Shown here one piece after another: positions 22,263-34,150 of a stretch of 64,000 nt of DNA (position 1 is its first letter; each line of letters begins with the position of its first letter). The notes beneath the pieces were generated by a model. It was not told where the DNA came from. It did not search any database and saw nothing but the letters and a program-made list of their open reading frames with translations. The stretch is from Pocillopora verrucosa (Eukaryota > Cnidaria > Anthozoa > Scleractinia > Pocilloporidae), in assembly GCF_036669915.1 (NCBI RefSeq), contig NC_089322.1, positions 13,211,678-13,275,677 on the forward strand, read 5' to 3'. The translations under genes and the position numbers were made by a program.

Positions 22263-23983
22263 TTAGGGCTGGGCTCTAGACACTTCCTCTATCATTATAC
22301 GGGATACTGAGTTCCATCCAGTGTAAGCATTCCCCAGTACATAACCGGGACACTGTCCTACCCATAACTCCACAGTAACCCTACCCTGTGGAATGTTTTC
22401 ACAGTATCCCTCAAATGATCTGTGATGAAGCAGATTAGGACTCCCAGATGGCCAGTTGTTGTACACAACAGCCTCAATTGTCATTGGTCCACTACATTCA
22501 TTTCCATTAAACTTGAAGAACCACCGGTTGCATTTAGCTGAAGTGCCGTCGACTCTCATATTTCCCTGGAATGAGACTTTAATAGCTGTATCAGACTGCG
22601 GTTTGTTGAATGAGCAATCCTATAAAAAATGTCAAGAAGACGGTCTTAGTGCAAAAAAACCTTTCATAGGAGTGTTATAGAAAATAATTTGATGATGACC
22701 TTATACTTTTCCTGTCTGCTTGAATGCACAGAATTGTTAATTGATATTTTTAGTTTGGCAGCATTTCTCAAGTCTGTTTTAGAGATGGCCATGACAAATT
22801 TACTCTAACACTTACTTCATTTTTCATTGCATTTTCTAGATATTTCTGTACCTTAATCTTTCCACTATCTCTATCATCATTTAGATTTTTCCACACACAC
22901 TGTTTCCAGTTGGTCTGTGACACTGCACTATTTACGATTTTTCCTTTCTCTCCTTTGCACAGATTTGCAACTTGCTATTTTCAGTTTGATAGCATTTCTC
23001 TAAGGTCTCTTTCAGAGATGGCTATGACAAATTGGCTCTAACGCTTTATTTATTTTTCATTGCATTTTCTAGATATTTCTGTACCTTAATCTTTCCACTA
23101 TCTCTACCATCATCATTTTTCCACACACACTGTTTCCAGTTGGTCTGTGACACTGCACCATTCACGATTTCTCCTCTTTCTCCTTTAGATCCCTGCTCTC
23201 CTTTCACACCCTTGATTCCTGGCGGTCCACTGCTGCCACGTGACCCTTCATGACCTTTATTTCCTTTTATTCCCATCATTCCAGGTGCACCATTTTTACC
23301 AAGTGACCCTGGATTTCCCTTTTGTCCTCTAGTTCCCGTCATGCCTCTCGGTCCCTTGACACCAGGCTCCCCCTTAGCTCCATCTTTTCCTTGTTGTCCT
23401 TGCGGCCCTGGGGCGCCAGGAACTCCCGGCATTCCTGGTATGCCATTCGAACCTGGAATCCCAGAAAATCCGGGAGCAAAAACGGATTTCTGAGAAAGAA
23501 AAAAGAACGTATAGTAATTGGATGGACGTACTTGATGTTCATTGATATTTAATTGTCCGCCGAAGTAGCACAGCAGTTTCTTCAGAAGCTAATCACATTG
23601 AGAATGTAACTTCGTTTTATGAGAAACAGCTCAGAACATTGAATGATATCATAACCTTGTCGAGATATCCCTAAAAGAAAACTTTTTCCAGTAATGTTCT
23701 ACTTTGTATTTGAAAACTTATGATTGATGTGGGATTTGTTTTGCGCTTAGCTTGGTAGACATGGGTAGTAAACTTAGGTGTGACAGATGAACGCTTCATG
23801 AAGTACTTGCAATTTTACAGTAAAGAACCGCGGATAAAGCATGCTTAAGTGTACCTCACATGGGTCTTTGTCAGCGCCAGCTTGCGGATTCTGTTGTTGA
23901 GGACTGGTGGTTGTTCCCACGGAACTTACTTCTGTTATGGATGAGAAAATTAACAAAGCAGCGAGGATCAGAAGCTTCGCCAT
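22263..23983 (-). CDS. CTHRC1-like secreted collagen-repeat protein, locus 3 (intact)
   Basis: Exons are 23,983-23,855, 23,489-23,085 and 22,619-22,263, in phase 0 throughout, giving about 296 residues. The parts are a signal peptide (MAKLLILAALL), a T/Q/P linker with DPCE, 34 Gly-X-Y triplets, NWKQCVWKNDDG, and the CTHRC1 C-terminal domain (CNRWFFKFNG, NECSGPMTIEA, TGWNSVSRIMIEE). Its variable loops are VDGTSAKC, NNWPSGSPN and CPGYVLG. Intron 2 contains a second, partial copy of the exon 2 tail with its own donor (22,852-22,956). Exons 1 and 2 and the 5' flank are almost identical to locus 1, while exon 3 and intron 2 are almost identical to locus 4: a mosaic expected from unequal exchange or gene conversion. 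Confidence 0.87.
22852..22956 (-). repeat. Duplicated partial exon 2 tail inside intron 2 of locus 3
   Basis: The minus strand repeats the last 105 nt of exon 2 (from KGEKGKIVNSAV through NWKQCVWKNLNDD to the AAG/GTACAG donor). Upstream is GCAAATCTGTGC without a clear pyrimidine tract, so its use as an alternative exon is doubtful. An identical copy is at 30,189-30,293. Confidence 0.75.
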
Positions 23984-24054
23984 TCTTCGATAGTTGCTTC
24001 ACACGAGCAGTTCGTGTTCTATGAATGAAATATATATCTCCTTATATTCGCGCC

Positions 24055-24064
24055 TATTTATATC
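24055..24064 (-). promoter_or_regulatory. TATA box of CTHRC1-like locus 3
   Basis: The minus strand reads GATATAAATAGGCG, 72 bp from the ATG at 23,983, identical to locus 1. Confidence 0.65.
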
Positions 24065-24065
24065 C

Positions 24066-26264
24066 TAGAGAATTTCCTTGAAATGTGAACTGTAGGAAGC
24101 GATGGAGCTAAATGATAAGGAAGTCTCAAGCTACTCGAGATCACACACGTGTAAACAACTTAACTCTGATATCCTTATCACGTTTTTAATGAAGCACGTA
24201 CCCCCTACAAATACATAGAATTTCCCGGAAACATCTGCGCAATGAAATGTTCCTTTCTGATCAAACGCGACATATTGAGGAGGCATAGAAATTTGATAAA
24301 GTCTGTTGCTGACGTGATCTTCGTTTGGCCTTTGGACGGTACTCACGTATTCTGCATTAATTATTAAACGTTCTAAATACCGAGTGTTAGACCTTTCTGA
24401 CGCAGTGTGATAGATTTTCATCTTCAAACTTAACCATATGTATTAACGGTACAAATTTCAGACGCCTCATGCTGCAAATCTTGTTAAACTGAAACAATAA
24501 TGTTTTTGATTGAGGAAATGTGGGATATTTTTAGTTATTTTAACCCGGCCAATCGTTAGTATCACAGAAAACCGTGTTGTAATTAGAAAAATGCGGCGGT
24601 ATTAAAGCGGCCAAGCCGTCAGATGTTCAGTATGGTGTTCCTGGAGACCTCAAGCTCATTTCAGAGAATTAGAAAACTGCATGAATTGTCTATCTTCCTG
24701 TACATAAACTCACGTATAGATAACGCATGCTCATTGAAAATTGTCGAGGTTTTTTTTTTTTTTTATTAGCTAACGCTTTTTTGAAGGGGCGAGTTATCAT
24801 TTGTCAGTCAAGAACTATTACAGTACCTCATGACTGCTTTGTTAGATCTCCTCTGGAACAGAGGTAAATTTTTCTCTGAAATATATTTCACATTTCTTAG
24901 TACAACCTTAGTTCTTAATTAAGCATATTGACCTTTTGTTTATTTTACAAAATTTAACCTCAAAGAAGTTTAACAAAATCTTTCAATTTAGCAAAGAAAC
25001 TGTTAAGTATCTGTTACTTGATCTAGCTGGCGTGTTAATGAATACAGTTGTATACTGATAATGATAATGAATACGTTGTGAAGCATTTCCTTCTGTACGT
25101 GCCTTTTTGTATCCTAAAGAATTTCCTTTAAATGTAAACTCTCAGCTACCATTCTAAAATAAGAATTTTAACAAGGAAGCGATGGAGCTAGTCAAATGGA
25201 AAGGAAGTCTGAAACTACTCGAAATCACACACGGGTAAATAACTTGACTATGATATCCTTATCACGTTTATTAATGAAGCACGTAATCTACATAAATTCA
25301 GAGAAATTACCCGGAAAATCCAGGCCACGTAGCATCCCTTCTCTGATCAAACGTGACATATTAAGGAGGAAGAGATATTTGATATGGTCAGTGACATGAT
25401 TTCCGTTTGGCCTTTGACCAAATGACCAGTGATTTCAGAAGGGATGTGATAAGGTACGGTGTTATCGAAAACAGCTTTATTTCCTCTCCTTGTTTCCTTA
25501 TTGGGTGAATTTCCTAGAGCTTCCCAGAAGTTGTGATTATCCATGATCATCCATGAAGATCATCAGAAGACAACCAGCATGGCCGTGTTTATGACTTGGC
25601 ATCTGAGGAAGATGATCGGTCACGAGCTCGCCTCAGTTGCAGTGCAGGATGTATCATGTTCTTCATGCTTAGCGTGCGTATATCCAGATATGCCATGGAT
25701 ACATGCGGGAGGTTTGGAGAGCACGGGAGACTCGTGAGTTGTTCGAGACGAAGCTAAGATCATCCTAAGCTTCTAGACCAAGAAAATTTTCCAGACTAAA
25801 GCTACTTTTAAAGGAAAGCTAAATTTACTGCTTAGAAGCAAAAAAAAACGTACCAATTTCTTGCATGTAAAAGATTCGCGTAATAGATTTACCATGCTTG
25901 AATCGTTGTTTACTCGAATTCACGGCCTGAGTTTCAGTAGCTTTGTGTTGAAAATTCTGAAAATTGTGTGCGATTTAAAACAAAATCTCCTATTGGACAA
26001 TACTTTTAAGACATGTCAACACTTTAATTAGCTTAGATGTTCAGTATGGCGTTCTTGAAGACCTGAATTATCCGTCTTCCTGTACACACACGCTCATGTA
26101 TGATCAGCGTATGCTCATTGAAAGTGGCATTTAGTTTCAGATTAGTTTCGAGTAACATTGTTTTCGAGTGTCTCCCCCTGGAAAAATGGCGTTATGCCAA
26201 ACATCATGCTTAGAATTTTTCAATAAGCTCAAAATAACAATGTATGAGCTCATGATTCTTTAGT
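24066..26264. other. 5' flank of locus 3; no gene seen
   Basis: This is a near-identical duplicate of 6.34-8.54 kb, differing by scattered substitutions and one deletion near 25.04 kb. No supported coding sequence. Confidence 0.7.
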
Positions 26265-28370
26265 ATTGCACTACGCGCCATGCACTGCACATCATGCACT
26301 GCGCATCATGCACTGCGCATAGATATCACGTAATCAGTTGAATAAGCGCGTGCACTCCCCCTCCCTCCCCCGCCCTCCCCCTCCCTCCCACTCCCTCCCC
26401 CTCCCTCCCCCTCCCCCTCCCTCCCCCTCCCTCCCCCTCCCTCCCCCTCCCTCCCCCTCCCTCCCACTCCCTCCCACTCCCTCCCACTCCCTCCCACTCC
26501 CTCCCCCCCCCTCCCTCCTCCCCATCCCTCTCCCCTCCCCATTCCTACTATCAGAAGGAAAAACTTGCAAATTCTTTAAGAGGGAGCAAGAAAAGCAGTT
26601 TCATTATGGCCATTACTCAGGCTACAGAATTCATCTTTTGTCAAAGTGTAACACCATAGGGATTTTTTTTTTAACTTACGTCATTATTTCGGCATTATCT
26701 TCGATGCTCTTGCTATTATAATTATGCAGTTATGCTATCAAAATTATGCACTGAATACGGGTGAAAAATTTAATCTTACCTTCAGGAGCATTGCAGACAT
26801 TCACTCTCAATTATTTCGCATGCCGCTCCAAAAGGCGGGAAAACCGATACAACTTTCCCACTCGTGAAAAAAAACCGTATTACCCTTCTGATTAGTCAAA
26901 CGATATTTTTAACTAACGAGAAAAATCCCATGACCAATGGGATTGCTTTTCATCAAAGAAAACGATTTTTATTCGGTACGTGAGTTTACACTGAGTAAAT
27001 CCCAGTACTTCTTTAATACGTTAGATTACGCTACGCAGATTTGTATAATACTGCATCATTCTTCTGCATGGCAAGAGTGATGTTTAGTTTAATGAAAATT
27101 TCATTTCACATCTCATGTTTTGACTAAAGGAAATATAATAGATACTATTTTTATGAGTTTGGGCTCTCTGTGCTTGCTCGCCCTTAATCATTTTGTATTT
27201 ACTTTTTATCGACAGTAAATCACAGATGTGCCACCAGATTCAAAGGACTTACCAGAACAAACAGGATGGAGGAAATATGTCTCTTTAAAGAGAGACTAGT
27301 AAATAAAATTTAATTGAAAACATGCTAACTCAGTTGCGAGACTGTGATAAACATTTTTCTTTTGTGTACAAGGGACAACTCTTTTTTCTTCATCAATGTG
27401 TTTGAAGGGTTTCAAGATTATTTTGCAAGAACTGAGAAAAAGACGAAGAAAATGATGATGAACAGTGAGAGATGAAAAGAAGCATGTACAGCTGTATCAC
27501 TAATGATTAAAAAAACTGTAATTTTTTTTATTAAAACATGCTCAGTTTTCCTTCACAGGCAGCAACTACCTAATTTACCGCCAACAGTATGTCGTATTGA
27601 GGCCTTACATTCCTTTAAATTCTTTATAATCAATCAGGTATAAGGACCACTCTTCCGTATTAGACATTTATTTTACCTGCTGTGCATAAAATAGGGGAGA
27701 GCACTTCACATGTCAGGTTTAATGCTAAAACAAACGGATTGCAAAATTACTCAGGAAAAACAGGGAGGGAACCAAATTGTCAAGTTTGTAAAAAATACCA
27801 GCTTTTTTTGTGGAGTAATGGAATGGTAACAGGAATATTTTTAGAGCAAAAGTTGTTACTAACAAAAAGTTAGACAAATATCTTGCGATGTTGAAAATTG
27901 GAGAAAATCTAGAAAATCACGATGATGGAAGAATGAAAAAAAAGTTAAACTTTTCTTAAACGTTCCCTACCAAGGTCTGTTTCGAAAAATGCAATAAAAA
28001 AATAGCTCGTGATGCTTGTTTTTTAATTTATGGAAAAAATTAACCGATTTTAAACGACATCGACTCAAAACGTTCTTCGAGGCGTTGCATTTAAGATCAT
28101 GATTTCCATCCTTGAGTAACGGGCTTCCTGCACGTTTTAAACTATATCTTTTTTCCACTGATAATCTTTTTTATGTCTCTCTGATTTAAAGGAGATAATT
28201 TTTACACCAAAATTATCCAATAAAAGGTATTAGTCAAGGTGCCTTTTCAAGAGCAAAAGATCAAAGTAGCTGTTTACCTCGTCCATTGACTGAAAACCAA
28301 CACTTATTCAACTGATTACTTGATATCTATGCGCAGTGCATGATGCTCAGTGCATGATGCACAGTGCAAT
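26265..28370. repeat. Second copy of the segment bounded by CATGCACTGCGCAT arms
   Basis: The arms are at about 26,265-26,345 and 28,302-28,370, as at 8.54/10.54 kb. The interior carries a UQCC6-like second exon relic at 27,225-27,299 (24 codons then TAG) and part of the following conserved block (about 27,410-27,500, shortened by a deletion). The segment is part of the 23.1-29.0 kb duplicate. Confidence 0.7.
26354..26540 (+). repeat. Polypyrimidine CCCTCC microsatellite
   Basis: There are about 30 copies of a CCCTCC/CCACTCCCT unit, with almost no purines on the plus strand. The duplicate locus at 8,633-8,695 has only about a third of this length, so the tract has changed since duplication. 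It opens spurious proline/serine or glycine/glutamate frames, which I reject. Confidence 0.9.
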
Positions 28371-28407
28371 GCTGAAAAGTCACCTTAAGTTCAGGCGATA
28401 GGAGTGA

Positions 28408-28630
28408 TCTGGTCTGGGCTCTTGACACTTCCTCTAACGTTACACGGGACACTAATGACCATCTAATGACCCTGTGGGATGTTTTCACAGTTTCCCTCGA
28501 TATATCAAAACATCAAGTAGCGATTGTTAGTTGATCCAATACCAAGTTCTCCAAACTCACATCACAAGAATTGTCTGGCATACAGTAAGGAGAATTACCA
28601 AGGAGATCTTGGGAGTGAAAACGTTAACCA
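28408..28630 (-). pseudogene. Deleted CTHRC1-like exon 3 fragment with MITE piece
   Basis: This is the duplicate of the fragment at 10.58 kb with a further internal deletion (the region around the variable loop is gone) and the stop codon changed. The MITE piece (28,500-28,629) follows as in the other copy. Confidence 0.65.
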
Positions 28631-28739
28631 GAAAGTTGACAAATAAAGATCAAACCTCGTACTTGCATGTGCTACAGATGAGATTGTTTTGTTGTGTCTA
28701 TTAAATTATAGCAAGGTTTACTTTGTAATGTGTGACACT

Positions 28740-29000
28740 TCTAAGAGGGTGGCAAAGGGTTTTTGCGTGACGCGTGATGGGCCCAAAACTTGCATGGTGA
28801 CGCGTGATTGAACCCAAATTATACGCGTGACGCGGGACCGGACATCACAACTTGATGCGTGGTTTTCTATTTTACAAGTGCGTGACGTGTGATCTACAAG
28901 ACTTACTAATTAGATTTCCGTGATAGTGAACGCTCTTTGGCCAAGAGGAAACCAATCATTCAAAGTAAATAGAGTCTTACAAAGATCAATAAACCATGGC
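28740..29000. mobile_element. Right-truncated GTGACGCGTGAT transposon
   Basis: This is the left end and subterminal repeats of the element seen whole at 10,973-11,674. The right end is absent: similarity to the first copy stops at about 29,009, where array sequence like 51.7-52.2 kb takes over. Confidence 0.65.
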
Positions 29001-29009
29001 AGCCGTCAA

Positions 29010-29596
29010 ACTATACTTTGTTCACTAAAACTTTTTAGTTCAATTCAATTAAAAAAATATTTAATCAGTTGTGAGATTCCATTACAAAACATTTTTCCTT
29101 CAATTTGTGATCACGTTTTTAAAGGGCTTCAAGATTATTTTTCAAGATAATGAGAAAAGATGATAGAAATAATGGAAAAAAGTGAGAGATCATATCTGGT
29201 TTGTAATGTAACCAAAAATGCGAAGAAGCACACACAGTTGTATCATGAATGATTAGAGAAACTATCATTTTGTGTACTAACACATGACAAACAGTTTTAT
29301 GGTAATGTAGAGACAAACTCATTTAATAATTTAGGAAAAAAATTTTCAGGAGGAGATGAAGGTTTGTGCTGGTACATGGCATAAACTAAAAAGTACTAAC
29401 AGAAGTAAATGCAATTTATAAGAAGCAGAAGGTTTACATTGGAATAAAGGAATCCTCTGAGCATATTACTTGTGACATAGGGTAACTTTAATTTTTGGGT
29501 GGTATGGAAAATGTGAGAAAATTGTGAATCTAAAATAATGGGTGAGTGATAAGAGAATATCCTACTCCAGTTCTTGGCTGAAGATAACAGGACTGA
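29010..29596. other. 3' flank of locus 4; no gene seen
   Basis: This matches 12.3-13.0 and 52.1-52.6 kb. It contains one copy of the second conserved exon-like block (about 29,126-29,255), here with early stops. Nothing else is supported. Confidence 0.55.
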
Positions 29597-30826
29597 TTAA
29601 GACTGGGCTCTAGACACTTCCTCTATCATTATCCGGGATACTGATTGCCATCCAGTGTAAGCATCACCTAGGGTATGACCACTGGGACACTGTCCTACCC
29701 ATAACCCAACAGTAACACTGCCCTGTTGAATGTTTTCACAATATCCCTCAAATGATCTGTGATGAAGCAGCTCAGGACTCCCAGATGACCAATTGTTGTA
29801 CACAACAGCCTCAATTGTCATTGGTCCACTGCATTCATTTCCATTAAACTTGAAGAACCACCGGTTGCATTTAGCTGAAGTGCCGTCGACTCTCATATTT
29901 CCCTGGAATGAGACTTTAATAGCTGTATCAGACTGCGGTTTGTTGAATGAGCAATCCTATAAAAAATGTCAAGAAGACGGTCTTAGTGCAAAAAAACCTT
30001 TCATAGGAGTGTTATAGAAAATAATTTGATGATGACCTTATACTTTTCCTGTCTGCTTGAATGCACAGAATTGTTAATTGATATTTTTAGTTTGGCAGCA
30101 TTTCTCAAGTCTGTTTTAGAGATGGCCATGACAAATTTACTCTAACACTTACTTCATTTTTCATTGCATTTTCTAGATATTTCTGTACCTTAATCTTTCC
30201 ACTATCTCTATCATCATTTAGATTTTTCCACACACACTGTTTCCAGTTGGTCTGTGACACTGCACTATTTACGATTTTTCCTTTCTCTCCTTTGCACAGA
30301 TTTGCAACTTGCTATTTTCAGTTTGATAGCATTTCTCTAAGGTCTCTTTCAGAGATGGCTATGACAAATTGGCTCTAACGCTTTATTTATTTTTCATTGC
30401 ATTTTCTAGATATTTCTGTACCTTAATCTTTCCACTATCTCTACCATCATCATTTTTCCACACACACTGTTTCCAGTTGGTCTGTGACACTGCACTATTC
30501 ACGATTTCTCCTTTCTCTCCTTTAGATCCCTGCTCTCCTTTCACACCCTTGATTCCTGGCGGTCCACTGCTGCCACGTGACCCTTCATGACCTTTATCTC
30601 CTTTTATTCCCATCATTCCAGGTGCACCATTTTTACCAAGTGACCCTGGATTTCCTTTTAGTCCTCTTGTTCCCGTCATACCTCTCGGTCCCTTGACACC
30701 AGGCTCCCCCTTAGCTCCATCCTTTCCTTGTTGTCCTTGCGGCCCTGGAGCGCCAGGAATTCCCGGTATTCCTGGTATGCCATTCGAACCTGGAGTCCCA
30801 GAAAATCCGGGAGCAAAAACAGATTT
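29597..30826 (-). pseudogene. CTHRC1-like locus 4, exons 2 and 3 open, exon 1 missing
   Basis: Exon 2 (30,826-30,422) and exon 3 (29,956-29,597) are open and spliceable, with 34 Gly-X-Y triplets, NWKQCVW and a complete C-terminal domain (variable loops VDGTSAKC, NNWSSGSPE, CPSGHTLG). Directly upstream of exon 2, at about 30,832, array sequence gives way to a LINE remnant, and no signal-peptide exon or TATA box follows. Without exon 1 the product could not be secreted normally, so I call it a 5'-truncated pseudogene. It could be expressed only from a new promoter. Intron 2 has the same duplicated exon tail as locus 3 (30,189-30,293). Confidence 0.78.
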
Positions 30827-30831
30827 CTGAG

Positions 30832-32205
30832 GCAGTTTACAGAGTTTTAAAAATGGCATCAAATCACTTCTATATATAAGAAGTAAGATATGGAGTTCCT
30901 CAGGGGTCACTTTAAGGCCCAAGACTTTTTTTCCATTTATGAAAACAATTTTTTGTGATAGTAGATCACAAGGCGAAGTACACCTTTATGCGGACGATAC
31001 AACAGCTTTCAGAATTGGAAATACCACCGATGGGGTTGTAGGAAAGCTCAATCTACTATTTGAAGAGATCCATACTTGGAGTGAACTTAAAAAACTTACC
31101 CTACATACTGGAAAACGGAAGTAATGATAATACAAAAGAATCGTCTGTAGGACCTTTGTTACCAGTTAGATGTGGCGATAAATTGCCAGAATACACTACC
31201 AAGATGAGTTATCTTCCATCACATCTTTTTGAAGAGATTTATTTTAAGACTGTAATACCTCGAGTGCCTTATTGTACCGGAGTCTGGTGTTGTTGTTCTG
31301 TTGCTATGTTTTACTGAAATAGTAAACTTGCACGTCAAGGCAAGGAGAATTGCTCACATGACAGGACGGAAAATGCGTGCACTGTAAGTACCTCCCGTCG
31401 TCCCATACAAAGCCTTAGAAAACTTTTCTAAGGGTTTGTATGGGACAACGGGAGGTACTTACAGTGCACGCATTTTCCGTCCTGTCATGAAAATATCGAA
31501 GAACTGTTTGGAGCATGAAGTCCTCGACCTTATCAAGTGGCAAGACTTGGGATACCTATACAAAAGAAGATTAGCAATTGAATTTTTTAAAGTCAAGCAA
31601 GACCTGAGCAGCTGACTACTTCCGTTCGACCCTCTTACTGAATCGAAGCGTAAAGGCCCACTCCTTGAAATCAACCGTATAAAAACAGATCTTGGGAGGA
31701 TCAGTTTCTATTTCAGGGCCCCGATTTTATGTAACTCTCTTGACAGTTCATCTAGGCTCTTAGATAAACTTGAGAATTTCAAAACCAAGCTGAAATGCAG
31801 CAAGACTCTGTTACGAAAAATGACCGGCATTTTTTTCCAGGAACCATTATTAATCTTAACAAAGATGTAGACAATCTCATTAATTATTAACTTATAAGTG
31901 GTAAGTAATATATGTATTTTTTATTTTTACGCTGTAAAATACTTTTTAATAGATAAGTTTAAATAACAATCTTCTACATGTTTTTTTGTAAATATTTTTG
32001 TAAAGATTTCAATAGAAAGGTTCAATTAATGATTTGTATGTGTTTGTGATAAAATGTTTGTAAGCATTGTTAATAGTTAGGTTTAATTTATAACTGTATC
32101 GATAATGGTAGGTCCACATCAGCTTTTTTAGCTACCACTTTTCGATTTACGTTAACAAATAAAGTATGTATGTGTATATGTATGCATGTTTATATGTATG
32201 TATGA
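30832..32205 (+). mobile_element. Degenerate non-LTR retrotransposon (L2/CR1-like) with internal palindrome
   Basis: Plus-strand pieces of a reverse transcriptase are recognisable: GVPQGSL, then a stop, then the catalytic motif region HLYADDTTAF (near 30,980-31,010), then LHVKARRIAHMTG, and after the palindrome VLDLIKWQDLGYLYKRRLAI and a typical LINE C-terminus around 31,690-31,790. Stops and shifts are frequent. The 3' end is a TATG-rich microsatellite (32,160-32,205), typical of such elements. Its 5' edge abuts exon 2 of CTHRC1-like locus 4. Confidence 0.8.
31357..31489. repeat. Near-perfect 133-bp palindrome, 1-nt centre
   Basis: Two 66-nt arms (31,357-31,422 and 31,424-31,489) are reverse complements with two mismatches, around a single C at 31,423. 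It lies within the LINE coding region and interrupts it, as an inverted duplication of the segment beginning CATGACAGGACGG. Confidence 0.92.
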
Positions 32206-34150
32206 GAATAAGCTCTGATGAAGGGCTAACGATCGATAGAAACTCGGTGGTCAATTTGCCTTATCAACTCAGTTGATAAATCCGAATTAGCTTAGATGTC
32301 CATTATGACGTTCTTGGAGACTTGAAGCACATTATAGGGTAAAGTGATTTAACTATCCGTCTTCCTGTACACACTTCCATGTATGGTCAGCGCATGCTCA
32401 TTGAAAGTGGAATTTAGCTTCAGATTGGTTTCGAGTAACAATGTTTTTGAGTGTTCCCCCTGCAAACATGGCTTTATGCCAAACATCATGCTCAGAGGTT
32501 TTCATTAAGCTCAAAATAATACTTGAAAATGATAGCTTTTAAGAACCCTTCAACCTTTCCCCCCCTATTTTTACTATCGGAAGGAAAAACTTGTAAAGAA
32601 TAAAAGGCTTACCGAAGTTAAGAGCAGAATAGTTTACTGGATCAAATTCCAAAAGCGGGAGCAAGAAAAGCAGGTTCACTGTGGCCTTTACTCAGGTTAC
32701 AGAATTCATATCTTGTTTCGGTGCTGCTCCAAAGGGATTTTTTAGAACTTACGTCATTATTTCGGCATTATTCTCGATGTTCTTGCTATTATAATTTTGC
32801 AATGAGGCTATCAAAATTAGGGACTTAATACAGAAGAAAAATTTCATCTTACCCGCAGGAGCGTTGAAAACATTCACTCTCAATACTTCGCTCCGAAAGG
32901 CGGGAAAAACCGGTACGATTTTTCTCACTTGTGAAAAATCGCATGACCAATGGGATTGCTTCTCATCAAAGAGAGAAGATTTTTATTCGGTTCGTGAGTT
33001 TGCTCTGAGTGAATTTCAGTACTTCTCTATTACATTAGATTACGCTATGCAGATTTGTATAATACTGCAGCCTCCTTCTGCATGGCAAGAGTAATGTTTT
33101 ATTTAATGAAAACTTCATTTCACATCTCATGTTTTGACGAAAGGAAATATAATAGATACTCTTCCTATGTGCTTGGCCCCTCTGTGCTTTCTGGCCCTGA
33201 ATCATTTTGTATTTACTCTTTATCGAAAGTAAATCCCAGATGTGCCATCAGATCTAAAGGACTTACCAGAACAAACATGATGGAGGAAATATATCTATTT
33301 AAAGAGAGACTAGCAAATACAATTAAATTGAAAACATGCTAACTCAGTTGCGAGACTGTGATGAATATTTTTCTTTTGTGTCTATGAGACAAATAGTTTT
33401 TCTTCATCAATGTGTTTAAAGGGTCTCAAGACTATCTTTTTCTGAGGAAAAGTCAAAGGAGATGATGGTAAACAGTGAGAGGTCCTCTCTGGTTGGCAGT
33501 GCAGCTAACATCAAAAGAAGCATATACAGCTGTATAAATAATGATTAAAAAAACTTAATTTTTAAAATTAAAACATGCAATGTTCTCCTTCACAGGCAGC
33601 AACTACCGGGTAAAATTTACCGCCTGCAGTATGTCGTATTGAGGCCTTAAATTCTTTTAAATTCTTGAAAATTAATTAGGTAAAAGGATTACTTTACAGT
33701 TAAAGAAATTTATTTTACCTGCTGTGCGTAAAATAGGGGAGAACACTGCATATGTCAGGTTTGATGCAAAAGCAAACAGATCACAAATAACATAGGAAAA
33801 ACTTAGGGGGGGGAGGCAAATTGTCAAGGTTGTAAAAAGTACCAGGGTTTTTTTTTTCTTTTTGGTGGAGTAATGGAATAATAACAGGGAATAGTTTTAA
33901 AATGAAAAAATAATGGTGAAAACAGTAGATTGTCTTTAGGACTACGGCTTTGTTTCAATGTATGGAACTCCAGCCACCATCAGAAACGTTGGCATTTGCT
34001 AAGTGGGAAAAATTGAAATGTTTAAAACTTTCACTTTTAAGTGTCTCCTTTAATTTTAAATTATCATCGTAGGAGATTAGGTATAAAATAAATAAGCTGA
34101 AGCAAAAGGATATACGTAAACAATCAGTTTTGGTAAAAAAAAAAACTTTT
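32206..34150. other. Array DNA without a complete gene; UQCC6-like exon relic
   Basis: The first 80 bp is a short repeat (CTGATGAAGGGCTAACGATC...). From about 32,290 the sequence is a diverged form of 8.3-10.0 kb, without the CATGCACTGCGCAT arms. A UQCC6-like second exon lies at 33,239-33,313, with a TGA at codon 14 in place of the Gly/Trp region, so it is dead. The second conserved block is at about 33,415-33,545. Confidence 0.55.

Noticed and set aside
22456-22680. Plus-strand frames antisense to exon 3 (also 29,793 and 43,038)
   Set aside because: They are shadows of the CTHRC1-like coding strand.
26306-26721. Pro/Ser-rich (plus) and Gly/Glu-rich (minus) frames
   Set aside because: They are translations of the CCCTCC microsatellite in different frames.
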